Origin: Roseateles asaccharophilus
Lineage (GTDB): Bacteria > Pseudomonadota > Gammaproteobacteria > Burkholderiales > Burkholderiaceae_C
Assembly: GCF_004362405.1 (NCBI RefSeq)
Contig: NZ_SNXE01000003.1
Location: 186,001-250,000 of the forward strand
DNA: 64,000 nt
Direction of reading: 5' to 3'
Every line of letters begins with the position of its first letter. The first letter of the stretch is position 1. The notes beneath the pieces were generated by a model. That model did not search any database. It saw nothing but the letters and a program-made list of their open reading frames with translations, and had not been told where the DNA came from. The translations under genes and the position numbers were made by a program. This document shows, one piece after another, positions 30,792 through 38,630 of this stretch.

Positions 30792-31228
30792 TTGCCGTCT
30801 TGCAACGTGTGCGGGAGGCCCGCGTGGAAGTGGCCGGCCGCGTGACCGGCGCCATCGGCCCCGGCCTGCTGATGCTGGTCTGCGCCGAACCCGGTGATAC
30901 CGAGGCCCAGGCCGACAAGCTCCTGGCCAAGCTGCTCAAGCTGCGTATCTTCAGCGACGCGGCGGGCAAGATGAACAAGAGCCTGCAGGACCTGGGCGGC
31001 GGCCTGCTCATCGTCTCGCAGTTCACGCTGGCGGCCGACACCAGCGGCGGCAACCGACCCAGCTTCAGCGGCGCGGCCCCGGCCGAGCAGGGCCGCCGGC
31101 TCTACGACCATCTGCTGGCGCGCGCCCGCGAACTCCACCCCGTGGTGGCTGCGGGGGAATTTGGCGCCGATATGCAGGTGCATCTGGTCAATGACGGCCC
31201 GGTCACCATCCCCATGCGCATCCAATGA
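30788..31228 (+). CDS. dtd: D-aminoacyl-tRNA deacylase Dtd
   Basis: Dtd removes D-amino acids wrongly attached to tRNA. The 146-residue protein has [15 protein letters not shown] at the N-terminus, the SQFTLAAD motif (active-site SQxT) and the cross-subunit NDGPVTIPM, close to the NxGPVT signature. The start is GTG at 30788, overlapping the CDF stop as GTGA, so the two are translationally coupled. Confidence 0.96.
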   Translation: MIAVLQRVREARVEVAGRVTGAIGPGLLMLVCAEPGDTEAQADKLLAKLLKLRIFSDAAGKMNKSLQDLGGGLLIVSQFTLAADTSGGNRPSFSGAAPAEQGRRLYDHLLARARELHPVVAAGEFGADMQVHLVNDGPVTIPMRIQ

Positions 31229-31236
31229 GGTCCGCC

Positions 31237-31602
31237 ATGAAGCAGCCCGCCATCGTCCTGCTCGACCGCACCGACGGCCTCATGCCCCAGCACGACCAGC
31301 CGCGCGAGGATCGTCGCGTGCAGGGAGCCCCCCAGCGCAAAACCTGGACCCTGCACGAAGCTGGGCCCGTGAGCGCGGGCGTGTGGGAATGCGAGCCGGG
31401 GCGCTGGCGCATCGCCTTCCCGCCCCAGCGCCAGGAGTTCTTCCATGTGCTGCAGGGCCGGGTGCGTCTGCATGATGCCGCCGGCGCCTGCACCGAGATC
31501 GGCCCCGGCCAGGGCGCGGTGATCCCGCCCGGCTTCGAGGGCGAGTTCGAGGTGCTGGAGGCCGTGCGCAAGCAGTTCGTGCTGGTGGACCTGGGAAGCT
31601 GA
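31237..31602 (+). CDS. Cupin domain protein (DUF861/EutQ-like)
   Basis: A 121-residue single-domain cupin. GVWECEPGRWRIAFPPQRQEFFHVLQGRVRLHDAAG and IGPGQGAVIPPGFEGEFEV match the two cupin motifs of the DUF861 group (ureidoglycine aminohydrolase-like). Metal ligands are poorly conserved: the first motif has only QEFFH. The ATG at 31237 has GAGG upstream; an ATG at 31225 overlapping dtd is the alternative. Function unknown. Confidence 0.75.
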   Translation: MKQPAIVLLDRTDGLMPQHDQPREDRRVQGAPQRKTWTLHEAGPVSAGVWECEPGRWRIAFPPQRQEFFHVLQGRVRLHDAAGACTEIGPGQGAVIPPGFEGEFEVLEAVRKQFVLVDLGS

Positions 31603-31728
31603 GGCTCCTGCCATCGCCCTGGCTTGCCATTCGTCGGCCGGCCTGTCGAGTGATCGTGCCGCACACGACGGCCCAAGCCGCCATTTCTAGGATGCCTCTC
31701 ATCGCCACCAGCCATGAGGAGATCCAAG

Positions 31729-32454
31729 ATGAACAAGCTGAGCAGCTTCCTGAGCGGCTGCGCCGCCAGCGCCAGTGCTCTGATTGCCCTGACCTTGCTA
31801 ACCGGTGCCAAGGCGCCGCCGACCCAGTTTGACGAAATCAATGTAGGGCGCATCAATATTCGCGAACCCGACGGCACCCTGCGCATGGTCATTTCCAATC
31901 GAGGCCAGTTTCCGGGCGCCCCCTGGCGCGGCGGCGAGAAGCCCCGCCCGGATCGCAAGGACTTCGCCGGCATGCTCTTCGTCAATGACGAGGGCACCGA
32001 AAGCGGCGGCCTGATCCAAAAGGGGGTAATCGGCCGGGATGGCAAGCCGGACTCGGGCCTGAGCCTAAGCTTCGACCGCTTTCGGCAGGACCAGGTCATC
32101 CAGATTCTTCATGCCGAGCAGGGCGGGCAGACCCTGAGTCAGCTGGCGATCAATGACGAGCCGGACAGCCTGGGCCCCGACGCCATGGAGCGCACAGCCC
32201 GCTTCAATGCCCTGGACAAGCTTGACCCGGCCGCACGCCGACGCGCCATCGAGGAGATGGGGCGCGAGGGCCTGCTGCCTGCCAACCGCGTGCGCCTTGG
32301 AACCACACCCGCCAAGGCCTCGACCCTGGCCCTGAGCGACGCCCAGGGCCGGCAACGCCTGGTGCTCACCGTAACGCCGGAGGGCAAGCCCAGCATTCAG
32401 TTCCTGGACGAACAGGGCAAGCCGGTACGCAGCATTGATCTGGAGACGCGCTGA
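31729..32454 (+). CDS. Exported protein of unknown function
   Basis: A 241-residue protein. The N-terminus (MNKLSSFLSGCAASASALIALTLLTGAKA) is a signal peptide or membrane anchor. The first half has FDEINVGRINIREPDGTLRMVISNRGQFPG and DRKDFAGMLFVNDEGTESGGLIQKG, which look like a conserved beta-rich domain; I have seen this pattern in unannotated proteins but do not know a function. The second half is helical (DKLDPAARRRAIEEMG), then strands (LVLTVTPEGKPSIQFLDEQGKPVRSID). GAGGAG precedes the ATG. A strong terminator follows. No partner genes are evident. Confidence 0.7.
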   Translation: MNKLSSFLSGCAASASALIALTLLTGAKAPPTQFDEINVGRINIREPDGTLRMVISNRGQFPGAPWRGGEKPRPDRKDFAGMLFVNDEGTESGGLIQKGVIGRDGKPDSGLSLSFDRFRQDQVIQILHAEQGGQTLSQLAINDEPDSLGPDAMERTARFNALDKLDPAARRRAIEEMGREGLLPANRVRLGTTPAKASTLALSDAQGRQRLVLTVTPEGKPSIQFLDEQGKPVRSIDLETR

Positions 32455-32458
32455 AACG

Positions 32459-32486
32459 ACAAAGCCCGTCAGATGACGGGCTTTGT
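32459..32486 (+). terminator. Rho-independent terminator after the 31729 gene
   Basis: ACAAAGCCCGTC (32459-32470) pairs perfectly with GACGGGCTTTGT (32475-32486) around a 4-base loop, two bases past the stop codon. T-rich on the right and A-rich on the left, so it can act both ways. Confidence 0.8.
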
Positions 32487-32494
32487 TCCATGCT

Positions 32495-32871
32495 TCGGTC
32501 CTCAGTCACCTTGGCAGGCCGCGCCTGACATGCGGGACATGTCAGGCCCCTCCTGAGGCGTCGGACAGGCCGCAGTGGCCTGTCCTCGGTCCTCAGTCAC
32601 CTTGGCAGGCCGCGCCTGACATGCGGGACATGTCAGGCCCCTCCTGAGGCGTCGGACAGGCCGCAGTGGCCTGTCCTCGGTCCTCAGTCACCTTGGCAGG
32701 CCGCGCCTGACATGCGGGACATGTCAGGCCCCTCCTGAGGCGTCGGACAGGCCGCAGTGGCCTGTCCTCGGTCCTCAGTCACCTTGGCAGGCCGCGCCTG
32801 ACATGCGGGACATGTCAGGCCCCTCCTGAGGCGTCGGACAGGCCGCAGTGGCCTGTCCTCGGTCCTCAGTC
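32495..32871. repeat. Four identical tandem 91-bp repeats with paired hairpins
   Basis: Units begin at 32500, 32591, 32682 and 32773; a fifth begins at 32864 and stops after eight bases. Including the shared TCGGT before the first unit, the repetitive tract is 32495-32871. By eye the four copies are identical. Each unit has two hairpins: GCCTGACATG/CATGTCAGGC with loop CGGGA (first at 32523-32547) and GGACAGGCC/GGCCTGTCC with loop GCAGT (first at 32563-32585). CCTCAG at the start of each unit can also pair with CTGAGG just past the first hairpin. The tract fills the gap between convergent genes and contains the stop codon of the gene at 32866. No spacers, so it is not a CRISPR. Confidence 0.95.
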
Positions 32872-33831
32872 GGCATATTGCCCGGCGGCTTTGATGACGG
32901 GGCCCCACTTGTTGATCTCGGCCTCGACAAACTTCTTGTGCTCGGCGCCTTCGACGCGCTTGTCGGTGATGATCACGGCACCCAGGGCTTCCTGGCGCTT
33001 GATGAACTCGGGGTCCTTCAGCGCGGCCTTGAGGGCGGCATTGATCTTCTCGACCACGGGCTTGGGCGTGTTCTTGGGCGCATACAGGCCGTGCCAGATG
33101 CTCACATTGAAGCCCTTGAGGCCCGACTCGTCCAGGGTCGGCAGCTTGGCCAGAGCCGGGGTGCTGAGACGCTTGGGGGTGGTCACGGCATAGGCCTTGA
33201 CCTTGCCGGACTCGATCTGGCTGGTGGTGTTGGTGGTCTGGTCGCACATGATGTCGACTTGACCGCCCAGCAGATCGGTCATGGCCGGGCCGGTGCCCTT
33301 GTAGGGCACGGTGGTCATATCGATCTTGATGGCGCTCTGGAACAGCAGACCGCACAGATGCGAGGCGGCGCCCAGGCCGGCATTGGCCAGATTGATCTTG
33401 CCCTTGTTGGCCTCCAGCCACTTGCTCAGCTCGGCATAGTTGTTGGCCGGCAGACCGGGCTTGCCGATCAGGGTCATGGGCACTTCGTTGATCATGCCCA
33501 GGTATTCGAAGTCGTCCAGGGTCTTGTACTGCAGATTGCGGTACAGGGCCGGCGAGGTGGCCATGCTGATGTGGTGCAGCAGCAGGGTGTAGCCGTCCGG
33601 TGCGGCCTTGGCCACCTTGGTGGCGCCCAGGGTGCCGCCGGCACCGCCGACGTTCTCGATCACCAGGGTGGCGCCCAGGGTCTTGCGCAGGGATTCCGCC
33701 AGATCGCGGGCCACCTTGTCGGTCGGACCACCGGCCGCGAAGGGCACCACGATGTTCACGGGTTTGTCGGGGTAGGCCCAGACGGCGCCAACGGCCATGG
33801 AGGCCGCCAGGGACAGCAAGAGCTTTTTCAT
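32866..33831 (-). CDS. Bug/TctC-family periplasmic solute-binding protein
   Basis: A 321-residue extracytoplasmic receptor of the Bug family, which is greatly expanded in Burkholderiales and binds carboxylates and related solutes, sometimes for TctAB transporters. A signal peptide (MKKLLLSLAASMAVGAVWA) is followed by YPDKPVNIVVPFAAGGPTDKVARDLAESL and ENVGGAGGTLGATKVAKAAPDGYTLLL, the two ligand-pocket loops of the family. No tctA or tctB is adjacent, so its partner is unknown. GAGGAAG precedes the ATG at 33831. The stop codon lies inside the partial fifth copy of the tandem repeat. Confidence 0.92.
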   Translation of the reverse strand: MKKLLLSLAASMAVGAVWAYPDKPVNIVVPFAAGGPTDKVARDLAESLRKTLGATLVIENVGGAGGTLGATKVAKAAPDGYTLLLHHISMATSPALYRNLQYKTLDDFEYLGMINEVPMTLIGKPGLPANNYAELSKWLEANKGKINLANAGLGAASHLCGLLFQSAIKIDMTTVPYKGTGPAMTDLLGGQVDIMCDQTTNTTSQIESGKVKAYAVTTPKRLSTPALAKLPTLDESGLKGFNVSIWHGLYAPKNTPKPVVEKINAALKAALKDPEFIKRQEALGAVIITDKRVEGAEHKKFVEAEINKWGPVIKAAGQYAD

Positions 33832-34013
33832 TGTCTTCCTCTGCGTGTTGGATGTGATGGGGGGAGCCCTCATGCTAGGAGAGTCCTGTGCGCATGCCGT
33901 ATCGGGAATTACGTAAACCCAGGGCGACTTCATTGGACCTTAGATTCGATTCGAATAAGGTTCTTGCCACTCTGTATTGGACGGTCTAAACGCTGCCTGC
34001 CACAGTGGCGGCC

Positions 34014-34565
34014 ATGATGCGCTATAGCTCCGCCCGCCACGTTCTCACCGCCCTGCTGGCCGCCCTGTGCCTTGGCTCGCCGGCGCTGCCCGTGGCGGCC
34101 GAGCCGGTTTCGGCCGCCACGGCCCAGCAAAGGTTGCAGCTGCCGGGCAGCCAGGTCTGGGACCTGCGCAGCGACGGCACTCGCCTGCTGCCCGGGGCGG
34201 TGCGTCTGGCGCTGGATCCGGCCGCGGACGCGGCCAGCCTGGCAAGCGCCGTCTCCGAGGCCGGCCTGGACCTGTCGCGGCCGGTGCTGATCTACGGTGA
34301 GCCCGGTGATGCGCGCGCCCAGGCGCTGCACCAGCGCCTGAGCCGCCTGGCCAGCGGCCGGGTGGACTGGCTGGTGGGCGGGGTGTCGGAATGGGAAATG
34401 GCCGGCTACAGCACCGTCAGCCAGCCCGCTCGCCGCCTGCCCGTGCCCCAGCATCTGGTGGAGGCCGCGGCCGACGGCGCCGTCCTGCGCATGGCCGCCG
34501 CAGCGCTGCGCGACACGCCGACGCTGGACCCGGCAGCCACGGGCCAGCAGCTCGCCAGCCGCTGA
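34014..34565 (+). CDS. Exported rhodanese-like protein lacking the catalytic cysteine
   Basis: A 183-residue protein with a signal peptide (residues 1 to about 29) and a rhodanese-like fold: VSAATAQQRLQLPGSQVWDLRSDGTRLLPGAVRL at the start, RPVLIYGEPGDARAQALHQRL in the middle and VDWLVGGVSEWEMAGYS at the end. The active-site loop that normally begins with Cys after the VLIY strand has Gly95, so sulfurtransferase activity is unlikely; a binding or structural role is more plausible. Start at 34014, with a GTG at 34005 as alternative. Convergent with the CoA-ligase-like gene. Confidence 0.7.
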   Translation: MMRYSSARHVLTALLAALCLGSPALPVAAEPVSAATAQQRLQLPGSQVWDLRSDGTRLLPGAVRLALDPAADAASLASAVSEAGLDLSRPVLIYGEPGDARAQALHQRLSRLASGRVDWLVGGVSEWEMAGYSTVSQPARRLPVPQHLVEAAADGAVLRMAAAALRDTPTLDPAATGQQLASR

Positions 34566-34595
34566 GCGGCGGCTCGCGCCGGCCCCCTGCGCCAC

Positions 34596-35858
34596 TCAAT
34601 CGTACTTGCGTGCGTCCTCGATCACGCGCCCGTCATTGGGCAGACTGCCCGGCGGCAGCAGCTGCACCTCGCCGCGCAGCTTGGTGATGTCGCGCAGGGC
34701 TGTGCTCAGCTGATCGGCCAGGCCCTCGGGGGCGGCGCCGCTGAGCTCCACCTTGAGCGTCATGCGGTCCTGGGCCATCTCGCCTTCCACCACCAGACGA
34801 GCCCGGCCCAGCGGGCCCGGAAAGCGGCGCAGCAGCTCGGCCACCTGGCTGGCATGCACAAACATGCCGCGCACCTTGGCGCTCTGGTCGGCCCGGCCCA
34901 TCCAGCCCTTGATGCGGGTGTTGCTGCGACCCGTGGGGCAGGCGCCGGGCAGCACGGCCGAGAGATCGCCGGTGCCGAAGCGTATCAGGGGGTAGTCGGG
35001 GTTAAGGGTGGTGACGACCACCTCGCCCACCTCGCCCTCGGGCACCGGGTCGCCGGTGCCGGGTCGCACGATTTCCAGGATCACACCCTCGTCCAGCACC
35101 AGGCCCTCGCGGGCCAGGGTTTCATAGGCGATCAGGCCGATATCGGCCGTGGCATAGCACTGGTAGGCCTGCACGCCGCGCTCGATCAGCCAGTCGCGCA
35201 GCGAGGGCGGAAAGGCCTCGCCGCTGACCAGGGCCTTGGCAATGGACAGGCGCTGGCCCGACTCCTGGGCCTTGTCCAGCAAGATCTTGAGGAAGCTGGG
35301 CGTGCCCACATAGCCTTGAGGCCGCAGCTCGGCCATGGCCTGCAGCTGCAGCTCGGTATTGCCCACGCCGCCGGGGAAGACCGTGCAGCCCAAGGCATGG
35401 GCACCGGTTTCCATCATGGAGCCGGCCGGCGTGAGGTGGTAGCTGAAGCTGTTGTGCAGCAGCTCACCGGCCCGCATGCCGGCCGCATGCAGGGCGCGGG
35501 CCACACGCCAGTAGTCGCCGCGCGCGCCCTCGGGCTCGTAAATCGTGCCGGGCGACTGGAACACGCGCCGCGCCGCGCCCCAGCCTATGGCCGAGAAGCC
35601 GCCAAAGGCATCGCCCCCGGCCGCACGCGACGCCTGCTGGCGCGCCAGCAGCTCGGACTTGCGCGTGACCGGCAGGGTAGCAAGCGTCGCGCGGGAGGCG
35701 ATGCGCGCCGCCTCCACGCCCTGCAGCAGGCCCGCGAAGGCCGGTGCCCGCGCCTGGGCATGGGCGATCTGGGCCGGCAGCGCGGCCATCAGCGCCGCCT
35801 CGCGCTCGTCGGTCCCACGGGTTTCCTGCGCGTCGTAGAAGGACTCACTGCTACTCAT
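34596..35858 (-). CDS. Phenylacetate-CoA ligase-like adenylating enzyme
   Basis: A 420-residue member of the PaaK-like branch of adenylate-forming enzymes, which activate aromatic or other carboxylic acids as CoA thioesters. Visible features are the SPGTIYEPEG stretch at the place of the phosphate-binding loop, YVGTPSFLKILLDKA, QCYATADIGLIAYE, PVPEGEVGEVVVTTLNPDYPLIRFGTGDLS and a C-terminal GMFVHASQVAELL. The P-loop is degenerate compared with the usual SSGTTG. Start at 35858 is set by GGAG eight bases upstream; it overlaps the preceding gene by eight bases. Last gene of the eight-gene importer cluster. Confidence 0.85.
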   Translation of the reverse strand: MSSSESFYDAQETRGTDEREAALMAALPAQIAHAQARAPAFAGLLQGVEAARIASRATLATLPVTRKSELLARQQASRAAGGDAFGGFSAIGWGAARRVFQSPGTIYEPEGARGDYWRVARALHAAGMRAGELLHNSFSYHLTPAGSMMETGAHALGCTVFPGGVGNTELQLQAMAELRPQGYVGTPSFLKILLDKAQESGQRLSIAKALVSGEAFPPSLRDWLIERGVQAYQCYATADIGLIAYETLAREGLVLDEGVILEIVRPGTGDPVPEGEVGEVVVTTLNPDYPLIRFGTGDLSAVLPGACPTGRSNTRIKGWMGRADQSAKVRGMFVHASQVAELLRRFPGPLGRARLVVEGEMAQDRMTLKVELSGAAPEGLADQLSTALRDITKLRGEVQLLPPGSLPNDGRVIEDARKYD

Positions 35859-36147
35859 CGCCATCACTCCATCCCGACAGGTTTTTCTTCAGCGTGGCCA
35901 CGAAGTCGCGCAGCTGCGCGTGGTCCTTGACCGTCTTGCCCACCCACTCCGGCGTGCGCGCCGGCCGCTTGACCAGGGCCAGTTGCAGCACCGCCCCGTC
36001 GACCGCCGCCTTGGCAATGGCCTGCCCCTTGCGCTCGAACACGCCCGCGCGCTCGCTCAGCCCCAGATCGCGCAACTCCCGCCGCAGCTTGAGCAAGGCC
36101 TCCTCCGGCTTGAAAGCCGGCGGGGCAAAGAAGTCGTTTTCACTCAT
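35851..36147 (-). CDS. Small hypothetical protein of the importer cluster
   Basis: A 98-residue cytoplasmic protein with no signal peptide. It is helical (PEEALLKLRRELRDLGLSERAGVFERKGQAIAKAAVDGAVLQLALVKRP) and ends in NLSGWSDGDE. I recognise no domain. Its stop overlaps the start of the PaaK-like ligase, so translation is probably coupled, and a role with that enzyme is likely. No strong ribosome-binding site is visible at 36147. Confidence 0.6.
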   Translation of the reverse strand: MSENDFFAPPAFKPEEALLKLRRELRDLGLSERAGVFERKGQAIAKAAVDGAVLQLALVKRPARTPEWVGKTVKDHAQLRDFVATLKKNLSGWSDGDE

Positions 36148-36188
36148 GTCGAAGTCCGCATCGGTCACACGAATCCCACGCTGCGACT

Positions 36189-36270
36189 GAGCGGAGCCCG
36201 AGGGTCCGGCTTTGCCGGCCCTACGGGCTCGCCCCCTTGAGGGGGCGCGCGCAGCGCGTAGGGGGTGGGC
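36189..36270. repeat. Dispersed hairpin repeat, copy B (after the livF-like gene)
   Basis: About 82 bp, matching copy A at 28810-28892 nearly base for base in the core (CGCCCCCTTGAGGGGGCG and the CCGGCTTTGCCGG hairpin). It touches the TAG stop at 36270-36272 and lies in the 122-base gap before the small gene at 36147. Confidence 0.85.
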
Positions 36271-37079
36271 TAGGCCAACCAGCGCTTGCGCCGCTTGTAG
36301 CTCTTCACATCCTTGAAGCTCTTGCGATCGCCACCGCCCACGCCCAGGTAGAACTCCTTGACGTCCTCGTTCTCGCGCAAGGCCTTGGCCTCGCCGTCCA
36401 TGACCACGCGGCCGCTTTCCAGGATGTAGCCGTAGTCGGCATAGCGCAGGGCCATATTGGTGTTCTGCTCGGCCAGCAGGAAGGTCGTGCCTTCCTTGGC
36501 ATTGAGATCCTTCACGATCTCGAACACCTCTTCCACGATCTGCGGCGCCAGGCCCATGCTGGGCTCGTCCAGCAAGACCATCTTCGGATTGGCCATCAGG
36601 GCGCGACCGATGGCGCACATCTGCTGCTCGCCGCCCGAGGTGTAGGCGGCCTGCGAGGTCCGCCGCGTCTTCAGGCGCGGAAAGTAGTTGTAGACCTTCT
36701 CCAGCGTGGCCGCCACTGCGGCCTTGCCGTCCTTGCGGGTGTAGGCGCCGGTGAGCAGGTTCTCCTCGATGCTGAGGTGGGCAAAGCAATGCCGCCCCTC
36801 CATCACCTGGATCACGCCACGCTCCACCATGTCCGAGGTCGTGAGCTTCTCGATGCGCTCCCCGCGCAGCTCGATGCTGCCCTTGGTCACCTCGCCGCGC
36901 TCGCCGGCCAGCAGATTAGAAACGGCCCGCAGCGTGGTGGTCTTGCCCGCGCCATTGCCACCCAGCAGGGCCACGATGCCGCCCTCCTTGACCTGCAGGG
37001 ACACGCCCTTGAGCACCAGGATCACATGGTTGTAGATCACCTCAATGCCATTGACGTTCAGAAGCACATTGCTACTCAT
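36270..37079 (-). CDS. ABC transporter ATPase, branched-chain amino-acid type (LivF-like)
   Basis: A 269-residue LivF-type ATPase. Walker A is GGNGAGKTT, Walker B is MVLLDEPS, and the signature is TSGGEQQ in place of the usual LSGGQ; the H-loop region has FLLAEQNTN. A basic C-terminal extension (DRKSFKDVKSYKRRKRWLA) is longer than in E. coli LivF. It lies after the solute receptor gene, separate from the LivG-like gene at 40742, as is common in this cluster type. Confidence 0.92.
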   Translation of the reverse strand: MSSNVLLNVNGIEVIYNHVILVLKGVSLQVKEGGIVALLGGNGAGKTTTLRAVSNLLAGERGEVTKGSIELRGERIEKLTTSDMVERGVIQVMEGRHCFAHLSIEENLLTGAYTRKDGKAAVAATLEKVYNYFPRLKTRRTSQAAYTSGGEQQMCAIGRALMANPKMVLLDEPSMGLAPQIVEEVFEIVKDLNAKEGTTFLLAEQNTNMALRYADYGYILESGRVVMDGEAKALRENEDVKEFYLGVGGGDRKSFKDVKSYKRRKRWLA

Positions 37080-37121
37080 GTCTTGCCTTTCAACTCAGCA
37101 CAACGTCGCGCGCGGCGCTGT

Positions 37122-37200
37122 GATGAGCCCCCTCCCCTCGGGGGAGGGACGGGGTGGGGTTGCTGACCCCGCCCTCCCGGAGGGCGGGGCAGGGGTGGGA
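37122..37200. repeat. GC-rich double-hairpin repeat in the receptor/ATPase gap
   Basis: Two adjacent inverted repeats: CCCTCCCC/GGGGAGGG (37130-37148) and CCCCGCCCTCC/GGAGGGCGGGG (37167-37189), joined by GGGGTGGGG. They fill the gap between the receptor gene (stop at 37244) and the LivF-like gene (start at 37079). This style of CCCTCCCC...GGGGAGGG block is common between genes in high-GC betaproteobacteria. Confidence 0.7.
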
Positions 37201-37243
37201 GCGAACAGGATCTGGCGCAGCCAGAGCTGATCCGCCTCGCCGA

Positions 37244-38575
37244 TCAGCTCTGGCAGTCCGCCGGGGTGCGGCGCTCCAGCTTCTTCTCGGTGGCGTACTT
37301 GTCGGCGGCCTGCTTGACCATGGGCTTGAGGATCATCTCGTCGGCCTGGTACCAGTCGGAGCTGAAGGCCCACTTCTTGCCGTCCCAGGTCTGCACCCGC
37401 GCCCAGGCCGAGCCCATATGGTCGGCGCAGGAGGTGGACACCGGGCGCATCACGCCGGCAAAGCCCAGGCCGTCCAGCTTCTTCTGATCCAGGGCCAGGT
37501 TCTCCAGACCCCAGCGCACCTGCTCACCGCTCATGACCTTGCCCTTGCCGAAACGCTCCTGGGCGCGCTTGACGCCTTCGACGGCCAGCATCGCGGAGAT
37601 CATGCCGCGCATATAGAGCACCTGGCCCACCTCTTCCTTGGGCCCCGTGCCCTGGCCCTTGGCATGGACCAGCTTGAGGATGTCCTGGGTCACCTTGGCA
37701 TCGGGGTGCACGCCGTGCTGCATGGTCAGGGCGCTGTAGCCCTTGGCGCCCTCGGCCACGTCCTTGACATCGGGCTCTGCGCCGGCCCACCAGACGCCGA
37801 ACATCTTCTCGCGCGGATAGCCGGTGGCCTGGGCCTCCTTGAGCGAGGTGGTGTTCATCACGCCCCAGCCCCAGAGCAGCACATAGTCGGGACGCTGCTG
37901 GCGGATCTGCAGCCAGGCCGACTTCTGCTCCACACCGGGGTGGGTGACCGGAATCGCGTTCAGCTCGAAGCCATGCATCTTGCTGCGCTCCTGCAGCAGG
38001 GGAATCGGCTCCTTGCCATAGGGGCTGTCGTGATAGACCAGGGTGATCTTCTTGCCCTTGAGCTTGTCGAAGCCGCCTTCCTTCTTGGCCAGATGCTGGA
38101 TCAGCACGTCGGCCGCCATCCAGTAGGTGCCGATCAGGGGGAAGTTCCACTTGAAGACGCCGCCGTCCTGGCTCTCGCTGCGGCCGTAACCGGCGGTGAT
38201 CAGCGGAATCTTGTCGGCCGGGGCCTTCTCGGTGAGCGCAAAGGTCACGCCGGTGGACAGGGGCTGGAACACGGTGGCGCCGCCGTTCTTGCCCTTCAGG
38301 CGCTCATAGCACTCCACGCCGCGGTCGGTGGCATAGCCGAACTCGCATTCCTCGTAGGAGATCTTCACGCCGTTCATGCCGCCCTGGGCATTGACCAGCT
38401 TGAGATAGTCCACATAGCCATTGGCCCAGGGCGTGCCATTGGGGCCATAGGCGCCGGTGCGATAGACCAGGACCGGGAAGAACTGCTCCTTGGCCTGGGC
38501 CAGAGCCTCTCCCACGCCGGCCAGACCGGCGGCAGCCAGCAGGGTCGCGGCGGCGACTTTCTTCAGTTGCATCAT
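37244..38575 (-). CDS. ABC transporter periplasmic substrate-binding protein (LivK-like)
   Basis: A 443-residue receptor of the type I periplasmic-binding fold. A signal peptide (residues 1 to about 27, ending GEALA) precedes FFPVLVYRTGAYGPNGTPWANGYVDYLKLVNAQGGMNGV, and the ligand-side parts include CEFGYATDRGVECYERLKGK and PLITAGYGRSESQDGG. Its length and pattern match receptors linked to aromatic or fatty-acid CoA-ligase clusters rather than leucine receptors. Substrate not known from sequence. Confidence 0.9.
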   Translation of the reverse strand: MMQLKKVAAATLLAAAGLAGVGEALAQAKEQFFPVLVYRTGAYGPNGTPWANGYVDYLKLVNAQGGMNGVKISYEECEFGYATDRGVECYERLKGKNGGATVFQPLSTGVTFALTEKAPADKIPLITAGYGRSESQDGGVFKWNFPLIGTYWMAADVLIQHLAKKEGGFDKLKGKKITLVYHDSPYGKEPIPLLQERSKMHGFELNAIPVTHPGVEQKSAWLQIRQQRPDYVLLWGWGVMNTTSLKEAQATGYPREKMFGVWWAGAEPDVKDVAEGAKGYSALTMQHGVHPDAKVTQDILKLVHAKGQGTGPKEEVGQVLYMRGMISAMLAVEGVKRAQERFGKGKVMSGEQVRWGLENLALDQKKLDGLGFAGVMRPVSTSCADHMGSAWARVQTWDGKKWAFSSDWYQADEMILKPMVKQAADKYATEKKLERRTPADCQS

Positions 38576-38630
38576 GACGCTTGTCTCCTAGGAAAAAGCA
38601 CTCTGCGGTGCCGGGTTGAACTGCTGCAAT

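Noticed and set aside
32495-32871. Tandem array as a CRISPR
   Set aside because: Units are contiguous and identical, 91 bp long, with no spacers and no cas genes.
32684-33421. Minus-strand frame running from the Bug gene into the tandem repeats
   Set aside because: Out of frame with the clear Bug protein; the repeats (91 bp, not a multiple of three) simply stay open by chance.
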